Origin: Tribonema minus
Taxonomy: Eukaryota > Sar > Xanthophyceae > Tribonematales > Tribonemataceae
Length of the DNA: 64,000 nt
Assembly (NCBI GenBank): GCA_017506865.1
Contig: JAFCMP010000532.1
Span: 558,001 to 622,000 of the forward strand
Direction of reading: 5' to 3'
Shown: piece by piece, positions 49,801-60,460 of the stretch
Position numbering within the stretch: the stretch's first letter is position 1
Layout: every line of letters starts with the position of its first letter
Program-made: the position numbers and the translations under genes
The notes under the pieces: generated by a model
The model's database searches: none
Seen by the model: only the letters and a program-made list of their open reading frames with translations
Told to the model about the DNA's origin: nothing

Positions 49801-51433
49801 TGAGCGCCGCCCCCACCGATGCTGAGCGTACTCGCTTGTGCGCCGCTGTCCGCGTCACCGCCTATGACTGTTGAGGCAATGTCGCAATGGCGGGTGGTAG
49901 GCGTGGTACCTCTGTTGGCACTGCTGCCCTAACGAGCCACCGCTGCCAATAAAGCACCGCCAGTGATTGCATGTGCATGATCGCCATCTGCACGCAGCCT
50001 CCCATGCGCGCTGGAGTCACCTGGCCCAGAGCAAACCTGGACCGCCGAGCACATCGGCACCCGCAGAGACTTGCCGGCTGCGCCATTCCCTACCCCGCTG
50101 CACTGACTGCGCGTCTCACCGCCTGCCACAGCCGGCGCATAGCCTGCACACGAGCTGCGCTGGAGCACTGAGGGCTGCATCTGAAACCCTTGAAGGCCAT
50201 TCTTGGGGCGGTGCGAGGAAACCCGATAGCCATCAGAGCTCAATCACGCGCGCAGTGGACTGGACGTATTGCAAGTGTATGCGCAGTCCAGCAAGGTGGG
50301 AGAAGACGCGTACACCAGCGGCCTAGCCCACTCCTCGACATCTGTTGGGACCATTACGTATGAGTCCGTCAGCGCCCGGTCAGGAGGTAGGGTGCGGAAG
50401 GAAGATACACTGCGCCCCAGTGGCTGTTGCTTATGCCACGCAAGCATGACTGCTGGCTGTCTTTTGCCGTTATGATGGGACGTACAAGTACTCCGCCATA
50501 ACCATCACGAATGTCTCGCAGACGCGCCTGGCCATCAAACGAGCATTTCACCTCCACCAGCATTGTAATATCGCCGGTGGTGACCCCCGGAAGTCCACAG
50601 CGTGCCAGCAGACGAGTGTTACGAGGCAACCAACAAGGCGCTAGCTGCCAAGCCGGTATCTCCACTTCCCTGCCGAGCCGAGGGTGCCAGATACGCACCA
50701 TATCAGTCACCTTCGAGAACGGATGTGACACTGGCTGTGCATGATCTGTGACCTGCGCAAAAGAGGGCATCGCCTTCTTGTCTGCGTAACTGATGCTGTA
50801 GTACAGGACCACCTCACCAACCTGAGGCGCCCATGAACTGACCTCGCCAGTTATCCATGCCTCCTTCCAATCCGCCGCCTCGAAGTCCTTGTTGGGACGG
50901 ACCTCACCATTAGGACCTGCGCCGCCGCCACAGACCAGCGTGACTCGACCGGAGTCAGGATGAACCTCAGCCACCGTCCACACAACCCGCTCGTATGCTG
51001 TGCATAGGACCTCGTCATTGTCGGTGAAGGACGCGCAGCAGTCTAGCTCGTCTCGGGGCTCCCACGTTGACACCATACAACCGCTGGTGACCGAGGCCGG
51101 CGGCACCAACCGATAATCCGGCACGTCAGTTGGGTAAGGATGCTCCGAGACGAACGGACCGTACGCCTGATTGAAGTCCCTGAGCTCCTTCGCAAGAGCG
51201 TCAGGCTGGTGTGCTGCTGCTGTGGCTGCCGTCCAGCGTGGTTGCTCACGTGCACCTGCCCCATCCAGCTCGACTGCACCGCGTGTAGAACTGAGGCACG
51301 GCAAAGCAGCTTCGACGGCATCTGTACGTGATGTTGTCATCGGTGGCCTCAAGTTTTTCGACACGTTACTGAGCATGCCGAAGTTCCGCCATGACTGTAC
51401 ACCATCTTCCCTCGGTCTCACCGAAGCTGGCAT
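43899..51433 (-). pseudogene. Coding tract of copy A: unknown N-terminal block plus giant low-complexity region
   Basis: Starts on the minus strand near MPASVRPRED (51433). The first ~330 codons are non-repetitive, with blocks such as WRNFGMLSNVSKNLRPP, FVSEHPYPTDVPDYRLVPP and VTDMVRIWHPRLGREVEIP; I recognise no family. The remainder is dominated by Ser, Gly, Ala, Thr, His and Cys, with recurring modules of the type AGAACE...DGSV and runs like GGNGxTHSSA. The tract keeps long open stretches over 6 kb but is broken overall. Predicted to be largely disordered or a secreted or surface-type repeat protein; this is inference from composition only. Confidence 0.5.
48975..49070 (-). repeat. 51-bp coding tandem repeat, copy A version
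   Basis: One full and one partial unit encoding GKDTAFAEVAHPSAVQQ and a variant. Copy B has one more unit at the matching place. Confidence 0.75.
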
Positions 51434-52779
51434 GTCATGCGCTCTCAACGTCGTTGCCGAATGAGCTCACCATGATTGTCTCGATCATCCGATGATCACT
51501 GAGCTCAATAGACGAGAGTCAAGCAAGCTGATACGCCGTTGCCGAGCCAGTTTGTATGCCAAGTTTCTGCACCAGACGTCTGCAGCACCCCCCCCCCAGC
51601 GCCGTAGGCGGTGTAGAGCTGCAGTACGTGTGACCACTAAGCCAGCGACACCAATGAGCACGCGCAATGTAGCCCACCCGACGGCGTTGCGCCCGAGGCA
51701 GCAGGGTGTGGCAGCGCTGCCTCGCAAGAAAAAGTGGCTGTCGAAAATCAATTGCGCACGCCATGAATTCCGCCAGGCCGTAGGACACTGTGCTCCGAAG
51801 TAGGCAATATCGCAATGCTGTAGAACTAGCAGTTTGCCAGAGCACGCAACCGTGCGACCTCGGCAAACACGCAGAATACGCCTCGAAAACTAGCAACATA
51901 GCGAAAACTGCAACATGAGGCCACAGAAGTACGCTGCGATCGTGCGAGCAGGCCAGCTACGACAATCGAGAAGCAGGCTAGATGACGTACCGATGTACTG
52001 CGCCGCTGCCTCAACGCCACGCCAGCGCTGCTCGCAATCGCTCCTCAGCGCCAACCAATTAACCCGGTTCTCCTGTTTTTCCACCAAGCGCCAGCCCCAC
52101 TGCGCACCCAAGCGCCAAAGCCGCCCAGATGACCCGCAAGGCTCCCACCAGCTCCAAAGCACCACACGCCAGTCCCCCAGTCCTGTGCGTCACACACCGC
52201 TCTGCGCGTTCGACGTGTAACAGCCACCGGAAGTTGAAATGTGTGCGAGAAAACGGCGACGTAGGCGTGATGCGAGCCCACGAATGCCTGTAGATGAAGA
52301 TTGCCACGCTAATCCTTCAAATCTTGTGCGTACGCCACACACCGCCCTGCAAAACTGTGCGCGTTCGATGTGTAACTGCCCACCGGAACAGTTGAACTGC
52401 GTGCGATGGCGATGCGCGTAGGCTGCGGCGAAGCGCACGGATGCCTGTAGAAAGTTTGCCGTTGCCCAATGAACCAAACTACCACGTAGGCTGTCAGCAG
52501 CCCTTAAACTGGCGGTCTGGCGGGCTGGGGTCCTCCCCAGTACCGTCCGGCTGACGATACGATCGCAAACACTTCAAAAAGAAGTGCGTGCGCCAGAAAG
52601 CAGACCTCGGTGCGCCGAGGCTGACAGGAAGAAGGTCCGAACGGTCCTGGATGCCGTTCTGTCCCTGCCACTTGTGAAGTCGGGGCCCCTGTCAGCAGGG
52701 AACACCCGAGGAACCTTTGTCTGCGGGCGGGGCGTGCCCCAGGACGTAGCGTCCAGATCCGCAAACTCCGGTCACCAAA

Positions 52780-53110
52780 TGTGGCCTTGGGCCCAAGAAG
52801 TGTGCTGTCAAGTCATGACAGCGATCCAAGCAAGCTCCGTGGCTGAACAAGAAGAAGTCTTCATTCCATGATTTTGGGTGTTCAGTGATTATTATCCAGA
52901 TAGACATGCATGCAGCATTGCTCAGCGCAGCCCGCTGAGCATCCACTCCAGATCAGTCTCAACCTCAACTGGGAGTGTGTTGAACATTGCACAACCTCAA
53001 CTTCAACACTTGCCAAACTTCAACTTCATCCTTGGAGTTAAACTTCAACTTCAACTGTTGCCACAGTGCTCAACACGCATTTTTACACACTTCCGCCTAC
53101 CGCTGCCACA
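52780..53110 (-). repeat. 0.33-kb direct repeat, inner end of copy A
   Basis: Same sequence and orientation as 42577-42907. Its inner neighbour sequence (below 52780) matches copy B directly, so on this side the repeat joins the element's leader. Similarity to the outer repeat stops at 53110 and resumes for about 50 bp at 53346. Confidence 0.85.
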
Positions 53111-53345
53111 AAGCTTCCAGATTGGCCAAGGTGTCGAGTGAGTAGTAGGGGTTGCAAACAGCGCAGCATTGCTCAGCGCATGACGCTAACCCTCGCCCTA
53201 CATGCGGAGCCACCCTACTTCAACTTCAAGTTGAACATCAACCTCAACTTTAGGTCGAACCTGTAACTTCAACAAATGCATGCAGAGTTGTGCGCTTCTT
53301 ATCAACCGTTACACATGTGCTGTCGCACTTGCACCTCTGCATGCG
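53111..53345. repeat. Possible 235-bp insertion with 11-bp duplication
   Basis: CCGCTGCCACA occurs at 53100-53110 and again at 53346-53356, where similarity to the flank of the outer repeat (CATACCCCCCC.GCATGGTG) resumes. The intervening 235 bp carries its own CTTCAAGTTGAACATC-type tract. This fits an insertion with target duplication, though a segmental rearrangement is equally possible. Confidence 0.45.
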
Positions 53346-55267
53346 CCGCTGCCACATACCCCCCCAGCATGGTGCTCTCTGCATCCATGCACACCACCGG
53401 CAGCTGTCATTGGCTCCTGTCTTTTTATTGTGCATGCCTGTGCAGAACAACTGCATGAATAAGTGTGCAAAATGCTCTGTGGCTCGCTGGCAAACATCAC
53501 TGCGCGAGAGCACTGCAGGCACCACATGCAGCAGCAATTGTGCAAGGCCGCACACACACAGAGCTACGTAAGGATAGTCACAGACTGCCCAGTGACGCAA
53601 AGCATACTCCCTCCCCCCATCGCTGAGCGGTGCAAGACCCATCGCGCTGCGCGTCTCCTCCTCTTGAGGCCACACCTGATGCTGCTATCATCCGCTTGCT
53701 CGGCCTTAAGTGCATACTCTGCAGTACCCTTGCCGCATACATCAAGAAACTGATTGCGGCATGATGTGCATAGGCAAGTCAAATGACCTGCTCGAGGGTG
53801 ACAACAGAAGGCCATGCCAGCAGTGCTACAGCATCAGATGGGCTCCGCTCTCTAGCTCTAGCACCTCAGCGCTCTGAAAGATTGGCATAGGGCCGTTACT
53901 GCGCCATAACACACTTGGTATTGACTCGAACCCCCTGATTCCTAATCGCCAGAGCTCCTCCACGCACGTCCTGCGCCGCCTGTAGCTTCTAGCTAACCCG
54001 AACACACACATTGCCGCAGCGGAAGCAGCATGCCTCTCCAGTTCCTGAGCACTGTCGCCGTGATCCCGCGCTCCTGAGCAGGTCCTGTTCTCCTGCGTGG
54101 CGACCTCTTTGGCCCGCCGTGTTTTGCCCTGTCCCTGATGCACCTCCACCGTCCGCCATGACCGCCTGAGCGCGTGGCCAACAGTGCAGCGCCTACGCCT
54201 GCACTGATACCGCCGCCGCATGTCCACTGCACCATGGCCACCATCCGTCCCTAGGGTTGCAACGCTCGCACATGCCTGCGCGCCGCTGACCTCCCCATGT
54301 ACGGGCCGGGCCGTACATGAACACAGCCAGCGCGCTATAAGGGTGGGTGGGCGGGATTTGTGGCCTGCACCCCGTCCATGTGGCTCGCTACGTTACAAGC
54401 CGCACTCATTAAGGGGTACATGCCACATGCCCCCCCCCAGGATCCAGACGCTTATGTGGCATGTGCAGGGAGACGGCGACAACAGCTGCGCCGTGCTGCT
54501 GCTGCAAGCCGTGCTGAACGGAGCTGGCGCCTGCAACCCCGCGCGCGACAAGTGCCCGCTGCTGGTGACGGGCAGGAGGGCATGCAGGGTAATCAACTTG
54601 AAGAAGGAGGGGGTTGAGTTCATGCAAAACAGGGAGACATGGAGGCACCTGAGTAGGGAGCTGCTTCACTGAGGTTCACACTGGTCAATAGACTTGACAG
54701 AGGCTGCTGCGTATTCTTGACATGTTGTGGCGTATGTTGCTCGAAGTCACTTGGCAGTGCCTGTCGTGATTCTACAAGATCATGATGGCCACAAGCCGGC
54801 CTTCATCACCAGCTCATCTAGATTTCGCCGCATTACGCGTATACTAAGAAGGCAGTGAGCGGCAGCAGCAAATCATCATGTCGGCAATAGTGGCGGCAGG
54901 CGATCATGCATGACAGATGCATGCACGGTCTAGACAGCCTCAGAGCCTTGCGGCGGCACTGCGGGGTAAAAAGCGTTTGCCGCCTCAACGCGCTTCCTGG
55001 CATCTTGACTCGAAGTGCTCGCAAGCGTCATACAGAGCACGCTACTGCATGACTCTGCACCATACTGTGTCGTCCTTTTCAGCAGCACTACTACTCGGTT
55101 CACAATTCTCGAACCCACTTTTCAAGCATTCGGTACTTCGATTGCCCAATGAACTTCCCTGCAAATTGGTGCAACACGCTCGTTAAGTACTACTCTATCA
55201 GCGCATATGCAGTGACCAGCTCCATGCCTGTCGTGTGCTATCTCTCTTTCACTGAAAAATTGCGCAC

Positions 55268-55951
55268 AAGAAAGCATCCCCCTCTTGAAGGAACGGGGGG
55301 CGAGCGATCCGGAACAGACAGCCTCTTTTGTAAGTTGCGCTTAAAGCAAGTCAGAGGCCATCACCTCAACATGTGCTTGAATCTTATGTGCATCACCACC
55401 TCATGTTTTCAGTTGCATTGAGATCATGGTATTCGGCATGCTGCGGGATTACATCTGCATTGCCATTGAGCCGTGCTGCCACGCTTAGCACATCAGCACA
55501 CCACCATTCTGGCGAACAGCGCCAAAAAGGGTTTCTTTCTGACCCTTAGTTAGGGTTAGGGCCTCAGAAGTTGCGCGTAACGGCTTGAAGTAGAGGAAGT
55601 AGGCGATGGCGAGAGCTCTGCAGGCCGCGAAGCGTGGCCGCAGGCTTGCGGCTGCAGTACGATATGTGCTAAGCGCCGCCCGCTGCATGCGGTCAGCGCC
55701 GCTTGTGCAGCAACACCTCGCGAGCTGGAGCCGGCGCGAGAATAAGCTTGCAGCTTCTGAATGTTGCCCTGCGGTGTTCCTCGAGCAGCGGCAAATAGAC
55801 TCCAGCCCGCTGATTGGTGAACGGTTGTAGCGGTACGCACGTACGCATACCCGCTCGCAAAAATCAGCACGCCCAGATGCATCAGTAGCGCGGAGACTTG
55901 CGCACGCCATGACATAAGAAGGCTCGCGCCCTGAAGGGTCCCTCGCCTACA
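55268..55951 (-). repeat. 0.7-kb dispersed repeat, unit C
   Basis: Full-length minus-strand copy of the family present as a dimer at 1696-3152. It keeps the CTCGCCTACA end and the G-rich end. The telomere-like motif is expanded here (TTAGTTAGGGTTAGGG at 55546-55561). Confidence 0.85.
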
Positions 55952-57177
55952 AAATTGCCGACCTCGTTTCTTCAAGCCGCCGTAAATTGCACACCCTTTG
56001 ATGGCTTTACATGCAACTTGGTGAGCTGCAATTTCCACATGTTGAACATCTTGTACATCATACAGCAAACGTGCCAAGGCCATTCCTGTCGCGCGGTATC
56101 TCCATTCGTCTGCATCGTTGTGCTCAAAACTGCTCCACTTGTCAAGTAGTCGTCGCTCACAGACGACATGGTGAATTTCCGCGAAAATTTGAGAAATGTG
56201 ACCGCTCTGTCTCGGCCTAACAGCACAGATGTAGAGAGCATGTCAGCTCCATCGCTGTCACGCGTATCTCCATTCTGCTGCGTTGTTGTTAAGGTTACTG
56301 CAGGATCGTTTTAGGGGCATTTTATCGCGCTCTTGAACGATTAGTACTGCGCAGAGACGGAGGTGCTGGCGACAACAGTGATAACTTTGACGCTGAATGC
56401 CAATCGCAAATCGGCTTGCTCTGCCCCGATCTCACACAGTCAGGCTATGACTTTGCTTAGAAGCGCACATGTCGGTGTGCATGGAACGAGACAAAAGCTT
56501 GCCCCCGTTTTTGAAGGCACTTTTAGCTGAAATGTGCACAAGTCACCGAAACCAGCACGCGCTGCGCAGCGCTCTGGTAGGATGACTCATCACGAGCACA
56601 TTTATGGAATTGCTTAGAATGGCTTTTCTCGACTTTGCCTGCGTCAAAAGCTGTATCAGTCCAAAGAGGTGCACAGTATCACCTTGTACTAGCTCAGGCA
56701 CTGGTTCTGATGTTCCTGCAGCACGTATGAATCATACCCAGATGCCAGCAGTAGAGTTGCGTTGGTTTCTTAGCAGGACGGCCGTGATGGCTGTGGTTGT
56801 CGCATGCTGTCGTGAAAGTGGACTATGTGTGAACATCGTGCTTGAGGAGCACGTACCTGCCTCCCACGGACCTGCAGCCATGATTTGAAGTTCAGTGGCA
56901 TGTCCGGCTATTTGTTGCGCAGATGACATACATGTGTTGATTGCTAAGCGCCCAGCTCACGACGCATGCATGACCACATCGCACCAAATGCAATGGTACG
57001 TACAGTTTTTGGGGGGAGGGAGGAGCTGGGGATTGTAATGCTGTAAGGTCTTCACGTATGAAATTGTATAGGTAATTAACTGCCATCGGGGTGGGGTGGC
57101 TTTTGAATTATATATCACCAACTGCCATCTCAACCAATTGCCATCTTAGTGGCTATTGAATGAGGACAGCGCACCTC

Positions 57178-57237
57178 GGGTTAGGATTAGGGTAACCTGA
57201 ACCCCAAATTTGATCTAATCTTACCCTAACCCTAATG
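57178..57237. repeat. Degenerate telomere-type tracts in opposed orientation
   Basis: GGGTTAGGATTAGGG at 57178-57192 and TTACCCTAACCCTAATG at 57221-57237, i.e. the same motif facing inward across about 28 bases. Confidence 0.7.
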
Positions 57238-58759
57238 TCCCTTTCAGCAACATAGCAGTATGCACTAGCGATACTGTTGTCTGCTTGGGTCTCCTGTGCT
57301 TCCACCTCTGGCACTATATTGAGCAATCACGCTCGCAGCAGCATATATGGTAGGACTGCGAGTGCGCAGGGGCAGCTGCGCCCTGATGAGGCAGAGAGAG
57401 AGCATACTCTCGACAATCTCAGAAGATGGCAAGTATGCTGTGGCGTGATTCTGACTTATGGAGCAACACAAAAAGTTGCAACTTTTGGAAGCTGCTGCTC
57501 ATTCACAAAGTAAAAGGTGTTTTACTCTGCGAATGCGCTAGTTAGGCGCCATCACACGTGGCTTTGTAAACATCCTGTCGCGTAAGAGCAGTGCCACGAC
57601 TCAGTTGCAAGTCTTCCGAAGAGCAAGGCTGTGTATCTACATCAGCGCAAATACATTTGAACAGCACATGAACGTGCTGGTGAAGCAGCCATCTGATTGA
57701 TTCGGCATGACTCGAAGATTGACTCAAAGGTCTGATTTGTTTCTTTTACCCCAGAGCCCAGTCTAACTGTGCCATGTAGAGACAAGGCATCGAGCTGTAG
57801 CTGAAGAGTAGTGGTATAGTGCAGCAGTGTAGCAGTGGAGTAGTGTTCTTTTGCTGCAGTCAACGCCACATGCGGCTTGCCGCAGGTCCTGCCAAAATGG
57901 CCCTTGCACCAGTTCGCGTTGACAGCAAGGCTTGTTGGTGCCAAGGCGTGACTCGCAAGTTATTGTTGCAGCCGATTGATGCCGCCCACAAACTAGACGA
58001 GGAGTGTTGTCAGTGCGGTACACAGCCTATCTTCAGGCTGTGGACCAATTACGCACTGACGTTCAACGCCAACACCATGTACAACAGCAGCAGGTATATA
58101 GGCTGGCGCCTGCTGAGCGCTAATCACTTCGGCCTGTTGTGTGGCGGCGCCAGGACATCAACGGTCACACACAGCATCTGTGCCCAGGTGCTGCTTGCTG
58201 CACTGCAGCAGTCTCTTCCACACAGGCTGCAGCCCGACATCGGCAATTACGGTCTGTCAAACCAGCCTGACCTTGATGATGTGTTAGGTCAACCCTGGGC
58301 AAGGAGCTCCGCCTCCAGTGTCTCAATTGTACGCACAGAACTTGAGCGTTGATGGCCGCTTCCCCGTCCGTACCTTTGCCAACACACCAAGTCTAAAGCC
58401 TTCTAAGTGCAAACAGTCTTTGGCTGAGGACTCGCTGTTCACGCTTGTGGCAGCGGTGCATGCAGATGTGCAAGTGGGACAGCATGTATGGTGATTGTTG
58501 AAAAGTGCACATTTTGCATGCAATCATTGAAGTTAATGTCTATTGAAGCAGAACTAGTTTGTTTGATCAAGCTGCGAGCACAGCTTTGGTGTTCCCACAT
58601 CATATGTCAACAAAAACGAGCACGGCTTTGAGCAGTCTCCTTCCATACGCTGATAACCGTTGACACTATGCCAGGCATACGTGTTTCAGGGCAGATTACG
58701 AGGCCGGCACCTATTTCCGGGATTTCTCCCGACCATAGGGGGTCGCTTTGGTTTCAATG

Positions 58760-58774
58760 CTAACCCTAATCCTA
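58760..58774 (-). repeat. Short telomere-type patch
   Basis: CTAACCCTAATCCTA, two to three degenerate units, about 30 bases before the inner end of copy B. Confidence 0.6.
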
Positions 58775-59450
58775 GGCTGTTGGTTTATGGCGCTGATGAG
58801 CGCTGTAGGCAGAAGTGTGCAAAAATGTATGTTGAGCACTGTTGCAATAGTTGAAGTTGAAGTTGAACTTCAAGTTGAAGTTGAAGTTTGGCAAGTGTTG
58901 AAGTTGGGGTTGTGCAATGTTCAACACAATCCAGTTGAGGTTGAGACTGGAGTGGATGCTCAGCGGGACGCGCTGAGCAATGCTGCATGCATGTCTATCT
59001 GGTTAATAATCACTGAACACCCAAAATCATGGAATGAAGACTTCTTCTTGTTCAGCCACGGAGCTTGCTTGGATCGCTGTCATGACTTGCCAGCACACTT
59101 CTTGGGCCCAAGGCCACATTTGGTGACCGGAGTTTGCGGATCTGGACGCTACGTCCTGGGGCACGCCCCCGCCCGCAGACAAAGGTTCCTCGGGTGTTCC
59201 CTGCTGACAGGGGCCCGGACTTCACAAGTGGCAGGGACAGAACCGCATCCAGGACCGTTCGGACCTTCTTCCTGTCAGCCTCGGCGCACCGAGGTCTGCT
59301 TTCTGGCGCACGCACTTCTTTTTGAGGTGTTTGCGATCGTATCGTCAGCCGGACGGTACTGGGGAGGACCCCAGCCCGCCAGACCGCCAGTTTAAGGGCT
59401 GCTGACAGCCTACGTGGTAGTTTGGTTCATTGGGCAACGGCAAACTTTCT

Positions 59451-59730
59451 ACAGGCATCCGTGGGCTTCGCCGCAGCCTACGCGCATCGCCATCGCACGC
59501 AGTTCAACTGTTCCGGTGGGCAGTTGCACATCGAACGCGCAGAGTTTTGCAGGGCGGTGTGTGGCGTGGCGTACGCACAGGATTTGAAGGATTAGCGTGG
59601 CAACCTTCATCTACAGGCATTCGTGGGCTCGCATCACGCCTACGTCGCCTTTCTCGCACACAGTTCAACTTCCGGTGGCAGTTACATGTCGAACGCGCAG
59701 AGTTTTGCAGGGCGGTGTGTGCGCACAGGA
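59451..59730 (+). repeat. About 160-bp tandem duplication in the element leader
   Basis: Two diverged units, starting at TACAGGCATCCGTGGGC (59451) and TACAGGCATTCGTGGGC (about 59611), each leading to CGAACGCGCAGAGTTTTGCA. The same pair is present in copy A at about 52190-52450, so the duplication predates the copying. Confidence 0.75.
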
Positions 59731-60460
59731 CTGGGGGATTGGCGTGCGGTGCTTTGGAGCTGGTGGGAGCCTTGCGGGTCATCTGGGCGGCTTTGGCGCT
59801 TGGGTGCGCAGTGGGGCTGGCGCTTGGTGGAAAAACAGGAGAACCGGGTTAATTGGTTGGCGCTGAGGAGCGATTGCGAGCAGCGCTGGCGTGGCGTTGA
59901 GGCAGCGGCGCAGTACATCGGTACGTCATCTAGCCTGCTTCTCGATTGTCGTAGCTGGCCTGCTCGCACGATCGCAGCGTACTTCTGTGGCCTCATGTTG
60001 CAGTTTTCGCTATGTTGCTAGTTTTCGAGGCGTATTCTGCGTGTTTGCCGAGGTCGCACGGTTGCGTGCTCTGGCAAACTGCTAGTTCTACAGCATTGCG
60101 ATATTGCCTACTTCGGAGCACAGTGTCCTACGGCCTGGCGGAATTCATGGCGTGCGCAATTGATTTTCGACAGCCACTTTTTCTTGCGAGGCAGCGCTGC
60201 CACACCCTGCTGCCTCGGGCGCAACGCCGTCGGGTGGGCTACATTGCGCGTGCTCATTGGTGTCACTGGCATAGAAGTCACACGTACTGCAGCTCTGCAC
60301 CGCCTACGGCGCTGGGGGGGGGGTTGCTGCAGACGTCTGGTGCAGAAACTTGGCATACAAACTGGCTCGGCAACGGTGTATCAGCTTGCTTGACGCTCGT
60401 CTATTGAGCTCAGTGATCATCGGATGATCGAGACAATCATGGTGAGCTCATTCGGCAACG

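Larger units (their letters stand above)
42577..53110 (-). mobile_element. Unknown large element, copy A (broken)
   Basis: About 10.5 kb bounded by a 0.33-kb direct repeat at each end (42577-42907, 52780-53110). Read on the minus strand: terminal repeat, a 1.3-kb leader with an internal tandem duplication, a non-repetitive coding block (about 51433-50100), then about 6 kb of Ser/Gly/Ala/Thr/Cys/His-rich coding sequence, then a 0.8-kb region of unclear nature. No reverse transcriptase, integrase, transposase, protease or capsid motif was recognised, so the class is unknown; the direct repeats would fit an LTR-like element but do not establish one. It looks broken by several disruptions. Copy B is a close inverted relative. 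Confidence 0.6.
53357..58806. other. Spacer between the inverted copies
   Basis: No gene recognised. Short open frames (for example 54220-54672 + and 57819-58352 +) have no domain I know and no supporting splice sites. Contains one dispersed 0.7-kb repeat (55268-55951), telomere-type patches at 55546, 57178-57237 and 58760, and an 80-bp patch at about 58443-58525 that is the inverted counterpart of about 53276-53357, showing that the inverted similarity once extended into the spacer. Confidence 0.5.

Noticed and set aside
43899-50500. Plus-strand open frames across copy A (Ala/Cys/Arg-rich, several over 90 codons)
   Set aside because: They are complements of the biased minus-strand tract; the minus frame is longer and is the one conserved in copy B.
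52504-52764. VAGTERHPGPFGP as a 2A-like ribosome-skipping peptide of a retroelement
   Set aside because: The required Asn before Pro-Gly-Pro is His, the D-x-E part is absent, and the stretch lies in the probably non-coding leader of the element.
42577-53110. Calling copy A an LTR retrotransposon
   Set aside because: Direct repeats alone are not enough: no primer-binding site, polypurine tract, integrase or reverse transcriptase was seen.
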